Origin: Haliea sp.
GTDB lineage: Bacteria > Pseudomonadota > Gammaproteobacteria > Pseudomonadales > Halieaceae
Assembly (NCBI GenBank): GCA_002692965.1
Contig: NZNC01000019.1
Span: 62,001 to 126,000 of the forward strand
Reading direction: 5' to 3'
Length of the DNA: 64,000 nt
Below, piece by piece: positions 36,487 to 44,023 of the stretch; the stretch's first letter is position 1, and each line of letters begins with the position of its first letter. Made by a program: the position numbers and the translations under genes. Under the pieces are notes generated by a model. It was not told where the DNA came from. It made no database searches and was given only the letters and a program-made list of their open reading frames with translations.

Positions 36487-37191
36487 ATGTCGATGTCAGC
36501 CGTGTCTCCACAGGTCTCTCCCGCGCCGCCGCAGCATGTTCAGCCGGCGCTTCCCTCCTTGATGATTAAGGGGCCCGCTGCAGCTGACCGCTGTATCGAG
36601 GAAGGTTTTGTGGCGAGTGTTTTCGAGCGTGCCTGGGGGGCGCATGTCACCCGCTTCCTGCCCTGGCTGTGCAGCCTGCTGCCTCAGGCTGACGCTGTGC
36701 CGGAGGCGGTGCTGGGGCTTCGCGCCGCCGCCCGGGAGCGGCTTTTCTGTGAACAGTACCTCGACGAGCCCCTGCTGGCGGTGCCGGCGCGCTTGCACGG
36801 GCAGGTCTGCGAGCGGGCCGATATCATGGAGCTGGGCAATCTGGCTGCCAGCTCGGCGGGGCGCGGTGCCTTGCTGTATCTGCTGGCAACCCAGGCGGCC
36901 CATCGCGCCGGTGTGCGCTACCTGCTGTTTGCCGCCAACCGCGCAGTGCGCTTGTCGATCCTGCGCAGCGGCTTTACCCCGCTGGTTGTTGGGCCCGCCG
37001 ATGCCGGGCGCCTGGGATCCCGGGCGGGGGAGTGGGGGCGCTACTACGATGGCAATCCGGTGGTCATGCTGGGCGATATGGCGCTGACCGACCGCCAGGC
37101 CCGGCAGCGGCAGGGCGTGCCGGCGCTGCTTGCCCACTACGACAGCGCCATTGCCGGCCTGGCGAGCGTCCTGAGTGAGGTGCGCCAGTGA
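36487..37191 (+). CDS. Thermostable-haemolysin family protein (GNAT-like)
   Basis: The 234-residue cytoplasmic-looking protein matches the thermostable haemolysin family (PF12261, Vibrio delta-VPH). It shows RFLPWLCSLL, EQYLDEPLL and the hallmark ERADIMELGNLAASSAG, followed by a possible acyl-CoA-binding helix. The family resembles acyl-homoserine-lactone synthases and other GNAT-type N-acyltransferases, so haemolysis may be a side effect. First gene of the nine-gene operon; its stop overlaps the next start (4 bases). The first 30 residues are poorly conserved in appearance, so the ATG at 36493 is also possible. Confidence 0.82.
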   Translation: MSMSAVSPQVSPAPPQHVQPALPSLMIKGPAAADRCIEEGFVASVFERAWGAHVTRFLPWLCSLLPQADAVPEAVLGLRAAARERLFCEQYLDEPLLAVPARLHGQVCERADIMELGNLAASSAGRGALLYLLATQAAHRAGVRYLLFAANRAVRLSILRSGFTPLVVGPADAGRLGSRAGEWGRYYDGNPVVMLGDMALTDRQARQRQGVPALLAHYDSAIAGLASVLSEVRQ

Positions 37192-38693
37192 CCGCGGGTG
37201 TGGAGCAACTGTTGTCGTGCCTGGCTGCGCGCGCTGTCAGTCAGCCGCAGATGGACAGTGTGGTCAGTGGTGCGGAGACCCTGAGCGCTGGGGCGCTCTG
37301 GTCGCGCAGCGGCGAGCTGGCCGAGTGGTTGCGCGACCACGGTGTCGAGCGCCTGGGGCTGTGGGCGGACAATGGCATCGACTGGGTGCTCGCCGACCTG
37401 GCCTGCCTGCGGGCGGACATCTGCCTGGTAGGGCTGCCGACCTTTTTCAGTGCCGAGCAGCGCGAATACGCGCTGACCGCCAGTGGCGTCGACTGTCTCC
37501 TGCTGGGGCCCGAGGCCGCCGAGATGCTGGCGGGGCCCTCACAGACCATCCAGCAAGCGTCGGGTCTGCGCCAGTTGGTGGCTCTCGAGTTGCGGGAATG
37601 CGAGCGCTCGCCGCTGCCTTCGGCCACCGGCAAGATTACCTTTACCTCGGGCTCGACCGGCCAGCCCAAGGGCGTCTGCCTGTCCAATGCGCAGTGCCTG
37701 GCGGTGGCGGCTTCTCTGGTGGACGCGGTGGACTGTCCCGGCGCCCGTCATCTGTCTTTGCTGCCCCTGGCGGTGCTGCTGGAAAACATTGCCGGTCTCT
37801 ACCGTACCCTGCTCGCCGGCGGCGTGGTGATCCTGCCCGATCCGGCGGACCTCGGGCTGAGCGGCAGTTCCGGCGTCCACCTGCCGGGCTTCCTGTGGGC
37901 CCTGGAGCGCTGGCAGCCCGAGACACTGATTCTGGTTCCCGAGTGGCTTCAGGGCCTGGACCGTGCCCTGGCAGCGGGTTGGCGGCCACCGCTTTCCCTG
38001 CGCTTTGTGGCTGTCGGTGGGGCGCGGGTGGCACCGGCACTGCTGCAACGCATCCGCGATCGCGGCCTGCCGGTCTACGAGGGCTACGGCCTCTCCGAAT
38101 GCGCCTCGGTGGTCAGTCTGAATACCCCCGCCGCGGATCGCCCAGGCAGCAGTGGTCGTCCTTTGCCGCATGTGCACGTGTCGGTGGAAGACGGTGAGCT
38201 GGTGGTGGCGGGCAACACCTTTCTCGCTTACCTCGGTGAATCGCCCCACCCGCCACACTGTCCCGTGCGCACGGGGGATATCGCCGAACTGGATGCGGAG
38301 GGCTTTGTGCGCATCGCCGGGCGCCGCAAACACCTGCTGATCAGTAGCTTTGGCCGCAATATCAGCCCCGAGTGGGTGGAGAGTGAACTGCTCGCCGGCG
38401 GCGGCCTGATGCAGGCAGTGGTCCTGGGGGATGCGCGTCCCCATTGCGTGGCCCTGATCTGGCCCGCGGATCCGCGAGTCAGTGACGCGGAGCTCGAGGC
38501 CCGGGTTGCGCGCGTGAATGCCCGCCTGCCCGATTACGCGCGGGTGCGCCGCTGGGCCCGCCTGCCGCAGCCGCTATCGGCCCAGAGCGGGCTGCTCACC
38601 GGCAATGGCCGCCTGCGTCGGGACCGCTTTGCGGAGACCTATCGCAGCTTGATTGAACGTCTGTATTTACCCACCGAGGAGATGACTGCATGA
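37188..38693 (+). CDS. Adenylate-forming enzyme (acyl-CoA synthetase-like)
   Basis: The 501-residue protein has the AMP-binding P-loop TFTSGSTGQPKG (residues 151-162), the YEGYGLSECASV block near 290 and a GDIAELDAEGFVRIAGR hinge. In the C-terminal A10 motif the usual catalytic Lys position reads TGNGRLRR, with Arg475 in its place. It is shorter than typical long-chain acyl-CoA synthetases. It should activate a carboxylic acid as the acyl-adenylate, but loss of that Lys could weaken or change the reaction. Second gene of the operon, overlapping both neighbours. Confidence 0.85.
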   Translation: MTAGVEQLLSCLAARAVSQPQMDSVVSGAETLSAGALWSRSGELAEWLRDHGVERLGLWADNGIDWVLADLACLRADICLVGLPTFFSAEQREYALTASGVDCLLLGPEAAEMLAGPSQTIQQASGLRQLVALELRECERSPLPSATGKITFTSGSTGQPKGVCLSNAQCLAVAASLVDAVDCPGARHLSLLPLAVLLENIAGLYRTLLAGGVVILPDPADLGLSGSSGVHLPGFLWALERWQPETLILVPEWLQGLDRALAAGWRPPLSLRFVAVGGARVAPALLQRIRDRGLPVYEGYGLSECASVVSLNTPAADRPGSSGRPLPHVHVSVEDGELVVAGNTFLAYLGESPHPPHCPVRTGDIAELDAEGFVRIAGRRKHLLISSFGRNISPEWVESELLAGGGLMQAVVLGDARPHCVALIWPADPRVSDAELEARVARVNARLPDYARVRRWARLPQPLSAQSGLLTGNGRLRRDRFAETYRSLIERLYLPTEEMTA

Positions 38694-39397
38694 GCGGTTT
38701 TTACCAGAAACTTGCACAACGGACGGCCGCCGGTCGCGAGGCCCTGATGCAGACCTCACTGGTCCAGGAGGCGCTCGGCGGGCAGCTCACCAGCGAGCGC
38801 TACGTGGCCTTTCTGGTCCAGGCCTACCACCACGTGCGCCACACCGTGCCGCTGTTGATGGCCGCCGGCTCGCGCCTGGGGCCGGAACAGGAGTGGTTGC
38901 GCGAGGCGCTGGCGGAATATGTCGAAGAAGAGCTGGGACACCAGGAGTGGGTGCTCAACGACATCGCCGCCTGTGGCTACGACGCCGAGCGTGTGCGCAA
39001 CTGCCGGCCGAATTTCGCCACCGAGATGATGGTGGCCTATGCCTACCACGTCATTGATCGCGGCAACCCGGTCGGATTCTTCGGCATGGTGCACGTGCTG
39101 GAAGGGACCTCCGTGAGTGTGGCCTCGCGGGCCGCCGATGCCATACAGGCAAATACCGGCCTGCCCAATCGTGCCTTCAGCTACCTGCGATCCCACGGTG
39201 CCCTGGACGTCGGCCACGTGGACTTCTTCGCCGGCCTGATGAACCGGCTGGACCGCGAGGCGGACCGGACTGCGGTGACCCACTGCGCCGGGGCCTTCTA
39301 CCGTCTCTATGCCGGCGTATTCGAGAGTGTCGAGGCCAGCCAGGCCGCGGCCTTCCTGCCCTGTGAAGAGGAGCTACAACATGTTCATGTCGGGTAA
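38690..39397 (+). CDS. Haem-oxygenase-like diiron oxidase/oxygenase (HDO)
   Basis: The 235-residue all-helical protein belongs to the iron-containing redox enzyme group (haem-oxygenase-like fold, once labelled TenA). Likely metal ligands are Glu80 or Glu81 and His84 in VEEELGHQEW, Glu138 in VLEGTSV, and the His169-x3-Asp173-x2-His176 triad. Relatives include UndA (fatty acid to terminal alkene), CADD and SznF. Its context with an acyl-activating enzyme and a reductase suggests oxidative tailoring of an acyl or amino-acid-derived substrate. Third gene; its end overlaps the SDR start by 17 bases. Confidence 0.85.
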   Translation: MSGFYQKLAQRTAAGREALMQTSLVQEALGGQLTSERYVAFLVQAYHHVRHTVPLLMAAGSRLGPEQEWLREALAEYVEEELGHQEWVLNDIAACGYDAERVRNCRPNFATEMMVAYAYHVIDRGNPVGFFGMVHVLEGTSVSVASRAADAIQANTGLPNRAFSYLRSHGALDVGHVDFFAGLMNRLDREADRTAVTHCAGAFYRLYAGVFESVEASQAAAFLPCEEELQHVHVG

Positions 39398-40178
39398 ACG
39401 TGTTCTGGTGACGGGTGCCTCTGGCGGTATCGGTCGGGCCATCAGTCTGGCGCTGGCCGCGGCCGGGGCAGAGCTGCTGCTGGTGGGCCGCCATCGCGAG
39501 CGTCTCGAGGCGGTGCTCGCCGAGCTCGCCGGGGGCACGCACCGCGTGGTCACTGCAGATATTGCCACTGCGGAGGGCCGTGCGGCGATCCTGGCGGCCT
39601 GTGAAGGGATGCTGGACCTGCTGGTCAACAACGCCGGCGTCAATGACTTCGCCCTGTTTGCCGACCAGGCGCCCGAGCGCCTGGCGCAACAGCTGGAGAT
39701 CAACCTGGTGGCACCGATTCTGCTGACCCGGCAACTGCTGCCTTTGATCCAGCGCCGCCGTGGCCAGATCATCAACGTCGGATCGGCCTTTGGCCAGATT
39801 GGTTATCCGGGTTTTTGCGCCTACAGTGCGGGCAAGTTCGGCCTGCGGGGTTTTTCCCAGGCCCTGGGCCGCGAACTGTCGGGTAGTGGGGTGATCGTGT
39901 CCTACCTGGCACCGCGGGCAACCCATACCGAAATGAACTGCGCGGAAGTCACGGCAATGAACCGCGAGCTGGGTACCGCCACGGACACCCCGGAAGCGGT
40001 CGCCGAGGCGCTCATGCAGCTGGTCCATCGCCCGCGTCCCGAACTGTTGATGGGGCGTCCCGAGCGTTTCTTCGCCCGCGTGAATGCCTTTTTGCCCGGC
40101 CTGGTGGACCGGGCCCTGTACCGGCAGTTGCCGGTGATTCGCCGGCATGCGCTGGCTGCGGTCCAGGGCCGGGGGTAA
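39381..40178 (+). CDS. Short-chain dehydrogenase/reductase
   Basis: The 265-residue SDR has TGASGGIG (11-18) for the cofactor, NNAG (83-86), and the catalytic set Ser135, Tyr148, Lys152 (CAYSAGK). Arg residues after the first strand (GRHRER) favour NADPH. The C-terminal extension past residue 225 is basic and may contact membrane. It would reduce a ketone or oxidise an alcohol in the operon's pathway. ATG at 39381 follows GAGGAG and lies inside the end of the diiron gene. Confidence 0.92.
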   Translation: MFMSGKRVLVTGASGGIGRAISLALAAAGAELLLVGRHRERLEAVLAELAGGTHRVVTADIATAEGRAAILAACEGMLDLLVNNAGVNDFALFADQAPERLAQQLEINLVAPILLTRQLLPLIQRRRGQIINVGSAFGQIGYPGFCAYSAGKFGLRGFSQALGRELSGSGVIVSYLAPRATHTEMNCAEVTAMNRELGTATDTPEAVAEALMQLVHRPRPELLMGRPERFFARVNAFLPGLVDRALYRQLPVIRRHALAAVQGRG

Positions 40179-40187
40179 ACTCGCGGC

Positions 40188-40847
40188 ATGCGCCTGCTGT
40201 TGATAGAAGACGACCCCTCCCTGGCTGCCGGCCTGCAAGCCGCCCTGGCCCGCGAGGGTTATGTGGTCAACCCGGTCGCCACCGGTAGCCAGGCCCTGGC
40301 CGCCGTGCGGGCAGAGTGTCCGGACATGGTGGTGCTCGACCTCGGGCTGCCGGACATGGACGGCCTGCAGGTGCTGGCGGGCATTCGGCGCCAGGCCGCA
40401 CAACTGCCGGTGCTGATACTCACCGCTCGCGGTCGCGCTGACGACAAGGTCGCCGGCCTGGACCTGGGCGCCGACGACTACCTGGCCAAGCCCTTCGACA
40501 TGCAGGAGCTGGCGGCGCGTCTGCGCGCCCTGGGCCGCCGCTTGTCCGGTGCACCGAGCGCACAGATCACCGTAGGTCCGGTACAGCTCGATGTCGCCTC
40601 CCACCAGGTGACGGTGGATGGCGCTCCGCTGGAATTGCCCCGCCGCGAGTACATGCTGCTCAAGGCGCTGATGGAAAGTGCCGGGCGGGTGCTGACCCGG
40701 GAGGCCCTGGAGGGCAAGCTTTACAGCTGGGGAGAGGAGGTGAGCAGCAATGCCCTCGAGGTACATGTCCATCACTTGCGCAGGAAGCTTCCCGAGAATC
40801 TGATACGCACCGTGCGCGGTATCGGCTATACCCTGGCAGCACCATGA
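40188..40847 (+). CDS. OmpR/QseB-type response regulator
   Basis: The 219-residue regulator has a receiver domain with acidic pocket EDD at 7-9, phospho-acceptor Asp51 (VVLDLGLPDMDG) and Lys101 (YLAKPFD), then a winged-helix domain (residues about 125-218). It is of the QseB/PmrA/BqsR type. Its probable target is the TTAAG-N6-CTAAG repeat before the operon. It starts 9 bases after the SDR stop and overlaps the kinase gene by 4 bases. Confidence 0.94.
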   Translation: MRLLLIEDDPSLAAGLQAALAREGYVVNPVATGSQALAAVRAECPDMVVLDLGLPDMDGLQVLAGIRRQAAQLPVLILTARGRADDKVAGLDLGADDYLAKPFDMQELAARLRALGRRLSGAPSAQITVGPVQLDVASHQVTVDGAPLELPRREYMLLKALMESAGRVLTREALEGKLYSWGEEVSSNALEVHVHHLRRKLPENLIRTVRGIGYTLAAP

Positions 40848-42166
40848 CGTCCATCCGCCGTACCCTGGTACTGATGCTGGTGGCCGCGTTTACCCTGGTG
40901 TCCTTTCTCGCGGCACTCAACGGCTACCGCGCGAGCATGGCCCGGGCCGAGCAGCTGCTGGATACCCAATTGCGTTATGCCATGGAAATACTGCGGAGCA
41001 CCGCCGCGGTACCCGGGGCGGGAGGAGTCGCCGCCGAGGGCTCGGGCGAGATTGTCTTCCAGGTCTGGGCGGAGGGACACCTGCAGCTGCAGTCGCCGGG
41101 GGCGCCGGCGGAGCCCGTGGCGGCCTTTGCCCCCGGGCTGGATTACCACAATTTCGCCGGCTACCGCTGGCGCACCCTCACCGAGGAGGACAGCCGCGGC
41201 CGCTGGTTGATGGTCGGCGAGCGCGCCGATCTGCGCCACCTGATCGCCGAGCAGGTGGTACTGGAGGCAGTGGTTCCCCTGCTGCTGTGGTTGCCGGTGG
41301 CGGCGGGGCTGATCTGGGTCGTGGTGGGCTGGGGGCTGGCGCCCCTGCGTCAGCTCTCGGCGGCCATCAACCGCAAGGCCAGCGACGACCTGTCTCCCCT
41401 GTCGATATCCGCGCCACCGGTGGAGTTGGCGCCGCTGGTGGCGGCGACCAACGCGCTGTTGCTGCGCCTGGCCGGTGCCTTGCAGCGGGAGCAGCAGTTC
41501 GCTGCCCACGCGGCCCACGAGCTGCGCACCCCCATCAGTGTGCTCAAGGTGCACTTGCACAATCTGGCACAGGAGCTGCCAGCAGACAGCGAGGCGCTGA
41601 GGCACGCCAATGCCGGCGTGGAGCGCATGCAGCATCTGGTCGAGCAGATTCTCGATCTCAGCCGCACCCAGCCGGACCTGATCCAGGCGAATTTCCAGGG
41701 TCTGGACCTGCACGCGCTGGCCCGCCAGGTGACGGCCGACCTGTGGCCGGCTTTTGCCGCGCGTCAGCAGAGTCTTTCGCTCGCCGGCAAGCCGACGCAG
41801 GTACTGGGCGACCCGGCGATGCTGGACATTCTGTTGCGCAACCTGCTGGACAATGCCGGCAAATACACGCCCCGCGGCGGCGAGGTCCAGGTCGCGGTGG
41901 AGGCGGTCGACGGAGGCGGCGCGCGCCTGGTGGTGGCGGATTCCGGGCGCGGGGTGCCGGCGGCGGAGCGCGAGCGGGTGCTGGAGCGCTTTTATCGCAG
42001 CGCCGGCCAGGAAGGGGCCGCGAGCACGGGCGCCGGACTGGGCCTGACCATCGTGCAGCACATCACCCGTCTGCATCACGCCCGCCTCACACTCTCGGAG
42101 GGACTGGGTGGAAGCGGCCTGGGTGTCACTGTCGAGTTTCCGGCGCCAGGCGGGGACGAGGTATGA
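40844..42166 (+). CDS. Sensor histidine kinase (QseC-like)
   Basis: The 440-residue kinase has two membrane helices (about 7-27 and 140-163) around a periplasmic sensor of about 115 residues. A HAMP-like linker follows, then the H-box FAAHAAHELRTP with His225, an N box (LLRNLLDNAGKYTPRGG) and G boxes (DSGRGVP, TGAGLGLTIV). The layout matches QseC/PmrB/BqsS. The sensor domain is rich in aromatic and acidic residues, which could bind a metal ion. The signal is unknown. Confidence 0.94.
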   Translation: MTSIRRTLVLMLVAAFTLVSFLAALNGYRASMARAEQLLDTQLRYAMEILRSTAAVPGAGGVAAEGSGEIVFQVWAEGHLQLQSPGAPAEPVAAFAPGLDYHNFAGYRWRTLTEEDSRGRWLMVGERADLRHLIAEQVVLEAVVPLLLWLPVAAGLIWVVVGWGLAPLRQLSAAINRKASDDLSPLSISAPPVELAPLVAATNALLLRLAGALQREQQFAAHAAHELRTPISVLKVHLHNLAQELPADSEALRHANAGVERMQHLVEQILDLSRTQPDLIQANFQGLDLHALARQVTADLWPAFAARQQSLSLAGKPTQVLGDPAMLDILLRNLLDNAGKYTPRGGEVQVAVEAVDGGGARLVVADSGRGVPAAERERVLERFYRSAGQEGAASTGAGLGLTIVQHITRLHHARLTLSEGLGGSGLGVTVEFPAPGGDEV

Positions 42167-42504
42167 GACGGTCAGGCTGGTTTGCCCTTGGCGCCCTGCT
42201 GTCGCTGCTGCCGACCCAGGCTTTGGCGGCCACGCCGGTCTACGAGATCGAGATTCGCGGGCACCTGTTTTTCCCCGAGGAATTGCGTATTCCCGCCGAT
42301 ACCAAGGTCAAGCTGCGGGTGCACAATCGCGATGCCACACCCGAGGAATTCGAGAGCTACGAGCTCAATCGCGAGAAGGTGATCATGGGGGGGCGCAGCG
42401 CGAGCATTTTTGTCGGTCCGCTCGCCCCGGGGGTCTATCCCTTTTTTGGCGAATTCAATCCGCGCACGGCCCAGGGGCGCATTCTGGTCGTGGAGGGGGA
42501 CTGA
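42163..42504 (+). CDS. Small exported cupredoxin-like protein
   Basis: The 113-residue protein has a signal peptide (ALLSLLPTQALAATP) and a cupredoxin fold: YEIEIRGHLFFPEELRIPADTKVKLRVHNRD and a C-terminal GVYPFFGEFNP. There is no Cys, so a classical blue-copper site is absent; ligands could be His, Glu or Met only. Such small cupredoxin-like proteins commonly accompany bacterial FTR1 permeases. It overlaps the kinase stop and lies 2 bases before the permease gene. Confidence 0.85.
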   Translation: MRRSGWFALGALLSLLPTQALAATPVYEIEIRGHLFFPEELRIPADTKVKLRVHNRDATPEEFESYELNREKVIMGGRSASIFVGPLAPGVYPFFGEFNPRTAQGRILVVEGD

Positions 42505-42506
42505 GC

Positions 42507-43301
42507 ATGTTGCTGGATGCGGTGATACTGGTGCTGCGCGAAGTTCTCGAGGCGGCGTTCCTGCTGTGCGTCATGCTGGTATTCGGGCAGGTGCTGGCTC
42601 TGCGATCTCGCTGGGTGGGCTTGGGTCTGTTACTGGCCGCGGTCGGGGTGGCCCTGTATGCCGGTGGCATGCAGGGCATCACGGATGCGCTGGAGGGCGC
42701 GGGTCAGGAGGTCCTGAATGCGGCGCTGCAAATGACGGTGTTTTTGCTGCTGATGCCCGTGCTGGCGCTCGGCGTGATTGCCGCGCGACGGATGCGGCAG
42801 TGCGGGCGGGTATTGCCCGGGTTGATGGCGGCGGCGGTGGGCCTGGCGCTGGTCCGCGAGAGTGCGGAGATCCTGATCTACGTGCGTGCGTTTTCCGCCG
42901 TGGATGAATACCGCCTCGGTGTTTATGCGGGCAGCGCGCTGGGCCTGGGTATCGGCGCCAGTGCCGGTGTGCTGGCCTGGTCGGCCCTGCGCGCCCTGCG
43001 TCCGGCGCGTGCCTTCCCGGTTTGCCTGGGCCTGTTGGCGGTGATTGGCGCCGGCATGGTCATGCAGGCGGCGCTGCTACTGGAGCAGGTGGACTGGCTG
43101 CCCGCACAGCCGCCGCTCTGGGACAGCAGCTGGCTGCTCAGTGAACAGTCCCTTCTCGGACAGTTGCTGTTCGCGGTACTGGGTTACGAGGCCACACCGG
43201 GTCCGGTTCAGGTGGCGCTGTATGTCGGCAGCCTGGGCCTCGCTGCCCTGTCTATCTGGCTGGGCTACCGTATCGGGGGGAGGGCGAATGACACACTGTA
43301 G
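42507..43301 (+). CDS. FTR1-family iron permease
   Basis: The 264-residue, seven-helix protein has both iron-path motifs of FTR1/EfeU: REVLE (residues 11-15) and RESAE (117-121). Family members move ferric iron after oxidation of Fe(II) by a partner oxidase; the cupredoxin-like protein just before it may be a simplified partner. With the haem-oxygenase-like diiron enzyme upstream, iron supply to the operon's own enzyme is plausible, by inference. It overlaps the next gene by 14 bases. Confidence 0.92.
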   Translation: MLLDAVILVLREVLEAAFLLCVMLVFGQVLALRSRWVGLGLLLAAVGVALYAGGMQGITDALEGAGQEVLNAALQMTVFLLLMPVLALGVIAARRMRQCGRVLPGLMAAAVGLALVRESAEILIYVRAFSAVDEYRLGVYAGSALGLGIGASAGVLAWSALRALRPARAFPVCLGLLAVIGAGMVMQAALLLEQVDWLPAQPPLWDSSWLLSEQSLLGQLLFAVLGYEATPGPVQVALYVGSLGLAALSIWLGYRIGGRANDTL

Positions 43302-44001
43302 ACACTGGGTGGGGCTGTTCTGGGTACTCTGTTCGGGGCTGGCGCTGGCCGACGGGGTATCCATCGGCAAGGTTTATCACCCCTACGTGACGCCCCTGGA
43401 GTGGGACCTCGAATGGCGTGCGCTGCATGTCCAGGAGAACCCCGAGGATGGACGCGAGCGCCTTCAGGAGCACGCGCTCGGCCTGGGACGCGCCCTGAGT
43501 GATCGCCTGTTCCTCGAGGGCTATCTGATTGGCGAGCGCAGTGCGGGCGAGTCGCTGCGGCTGGCGGCCAGCGAGCTGGAGCTCCTCTGGCAACTCAGCG
43601 AGCAGGGGGAGTATGCCCTGGACTATGGATTGCTGTTCGAGCTCGAACACGAACGGGAGTTCGACGACTGGGAGGCGGCGGCAAAGCTGTTGCTGGAGCG
43701 GGAATTCGGGCGTTTTAGCGCCACCGCCAACCTGGGCCTGATCCGCGAATGGGGCAACGGTGTCGACAGCGAGTGGGAAACTTCCCTCGCCCTGCAGGGC
43801 CGTTACCGTCACGCGCGCTGGCTGGAACCGGCGATCGAACTGCACCTGGGTGAGGATACCCGGGCGGCGGGCCCGGTACTGCTCGGCAGCGCGCGCCTGG
43901 GTACTCGCGAGTCCCTGCACTGGGAGATGGGGGTGATTCTGGGCCTGGATGCGCCGACCCCCGACTATACCCTGCGCGGCCTGCTGGAATACGAGTTCTG
44001 A
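43288..44001 (+). CDS. Small outer-membrane beta-barrel, unknown function
   Basis: The 237-residue protein has a short signal peptide (GLFWVLCSGLALADG). Alternating polar and hydrophobic residues follow in 8-10 likely strands, ending TLRGLLEYEF with the C-terminal Phe typical of outer-membrane barrels. It is acidic and has no Cys after the signal. I do not recognise a named family. As last gene of the FTR1 operon it could be a channel or metal-binding surface protein. A convergent HerA-like gene ends 22 bases beyond. Confidence 0.7.
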   Translation: MTHCRHWVGLFWVLCSGLALADGVSIGKVYHPYVTPLEWDLEWRALHVQENPEDGRERLQEHALGLGRALSDRLFLEGYLIGERSAGESLRLAASELELLWQLSEQGEYALDYGLLFELEHEREFDDWEAAAKLLLEREFGRFSATANLGLIREWGNGVDSEWETSLALQGRYRHARWLEPAIELHLGEDTRAAGPVLLGSARLGTRESLHWEMGVILGLDAPTPDYTLRGLLEYEF

Positions 44002-44023
44002 GCCCCCGTGGCCGCGCCGCCGG

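Noticed and set aside
36487-37191. Haemolysin as a secreted toxin
   Set aside because: No signal peptide or membrane segment; the family fold is GNAT-like, so the name reflects an old assay.
38690-39397. TenA-type transcriptional regulator or thiaminase
   Set aside because: The diiron ligand set and lack of thiaminase Cys argue for a haem-oxygenase-like oxidase.
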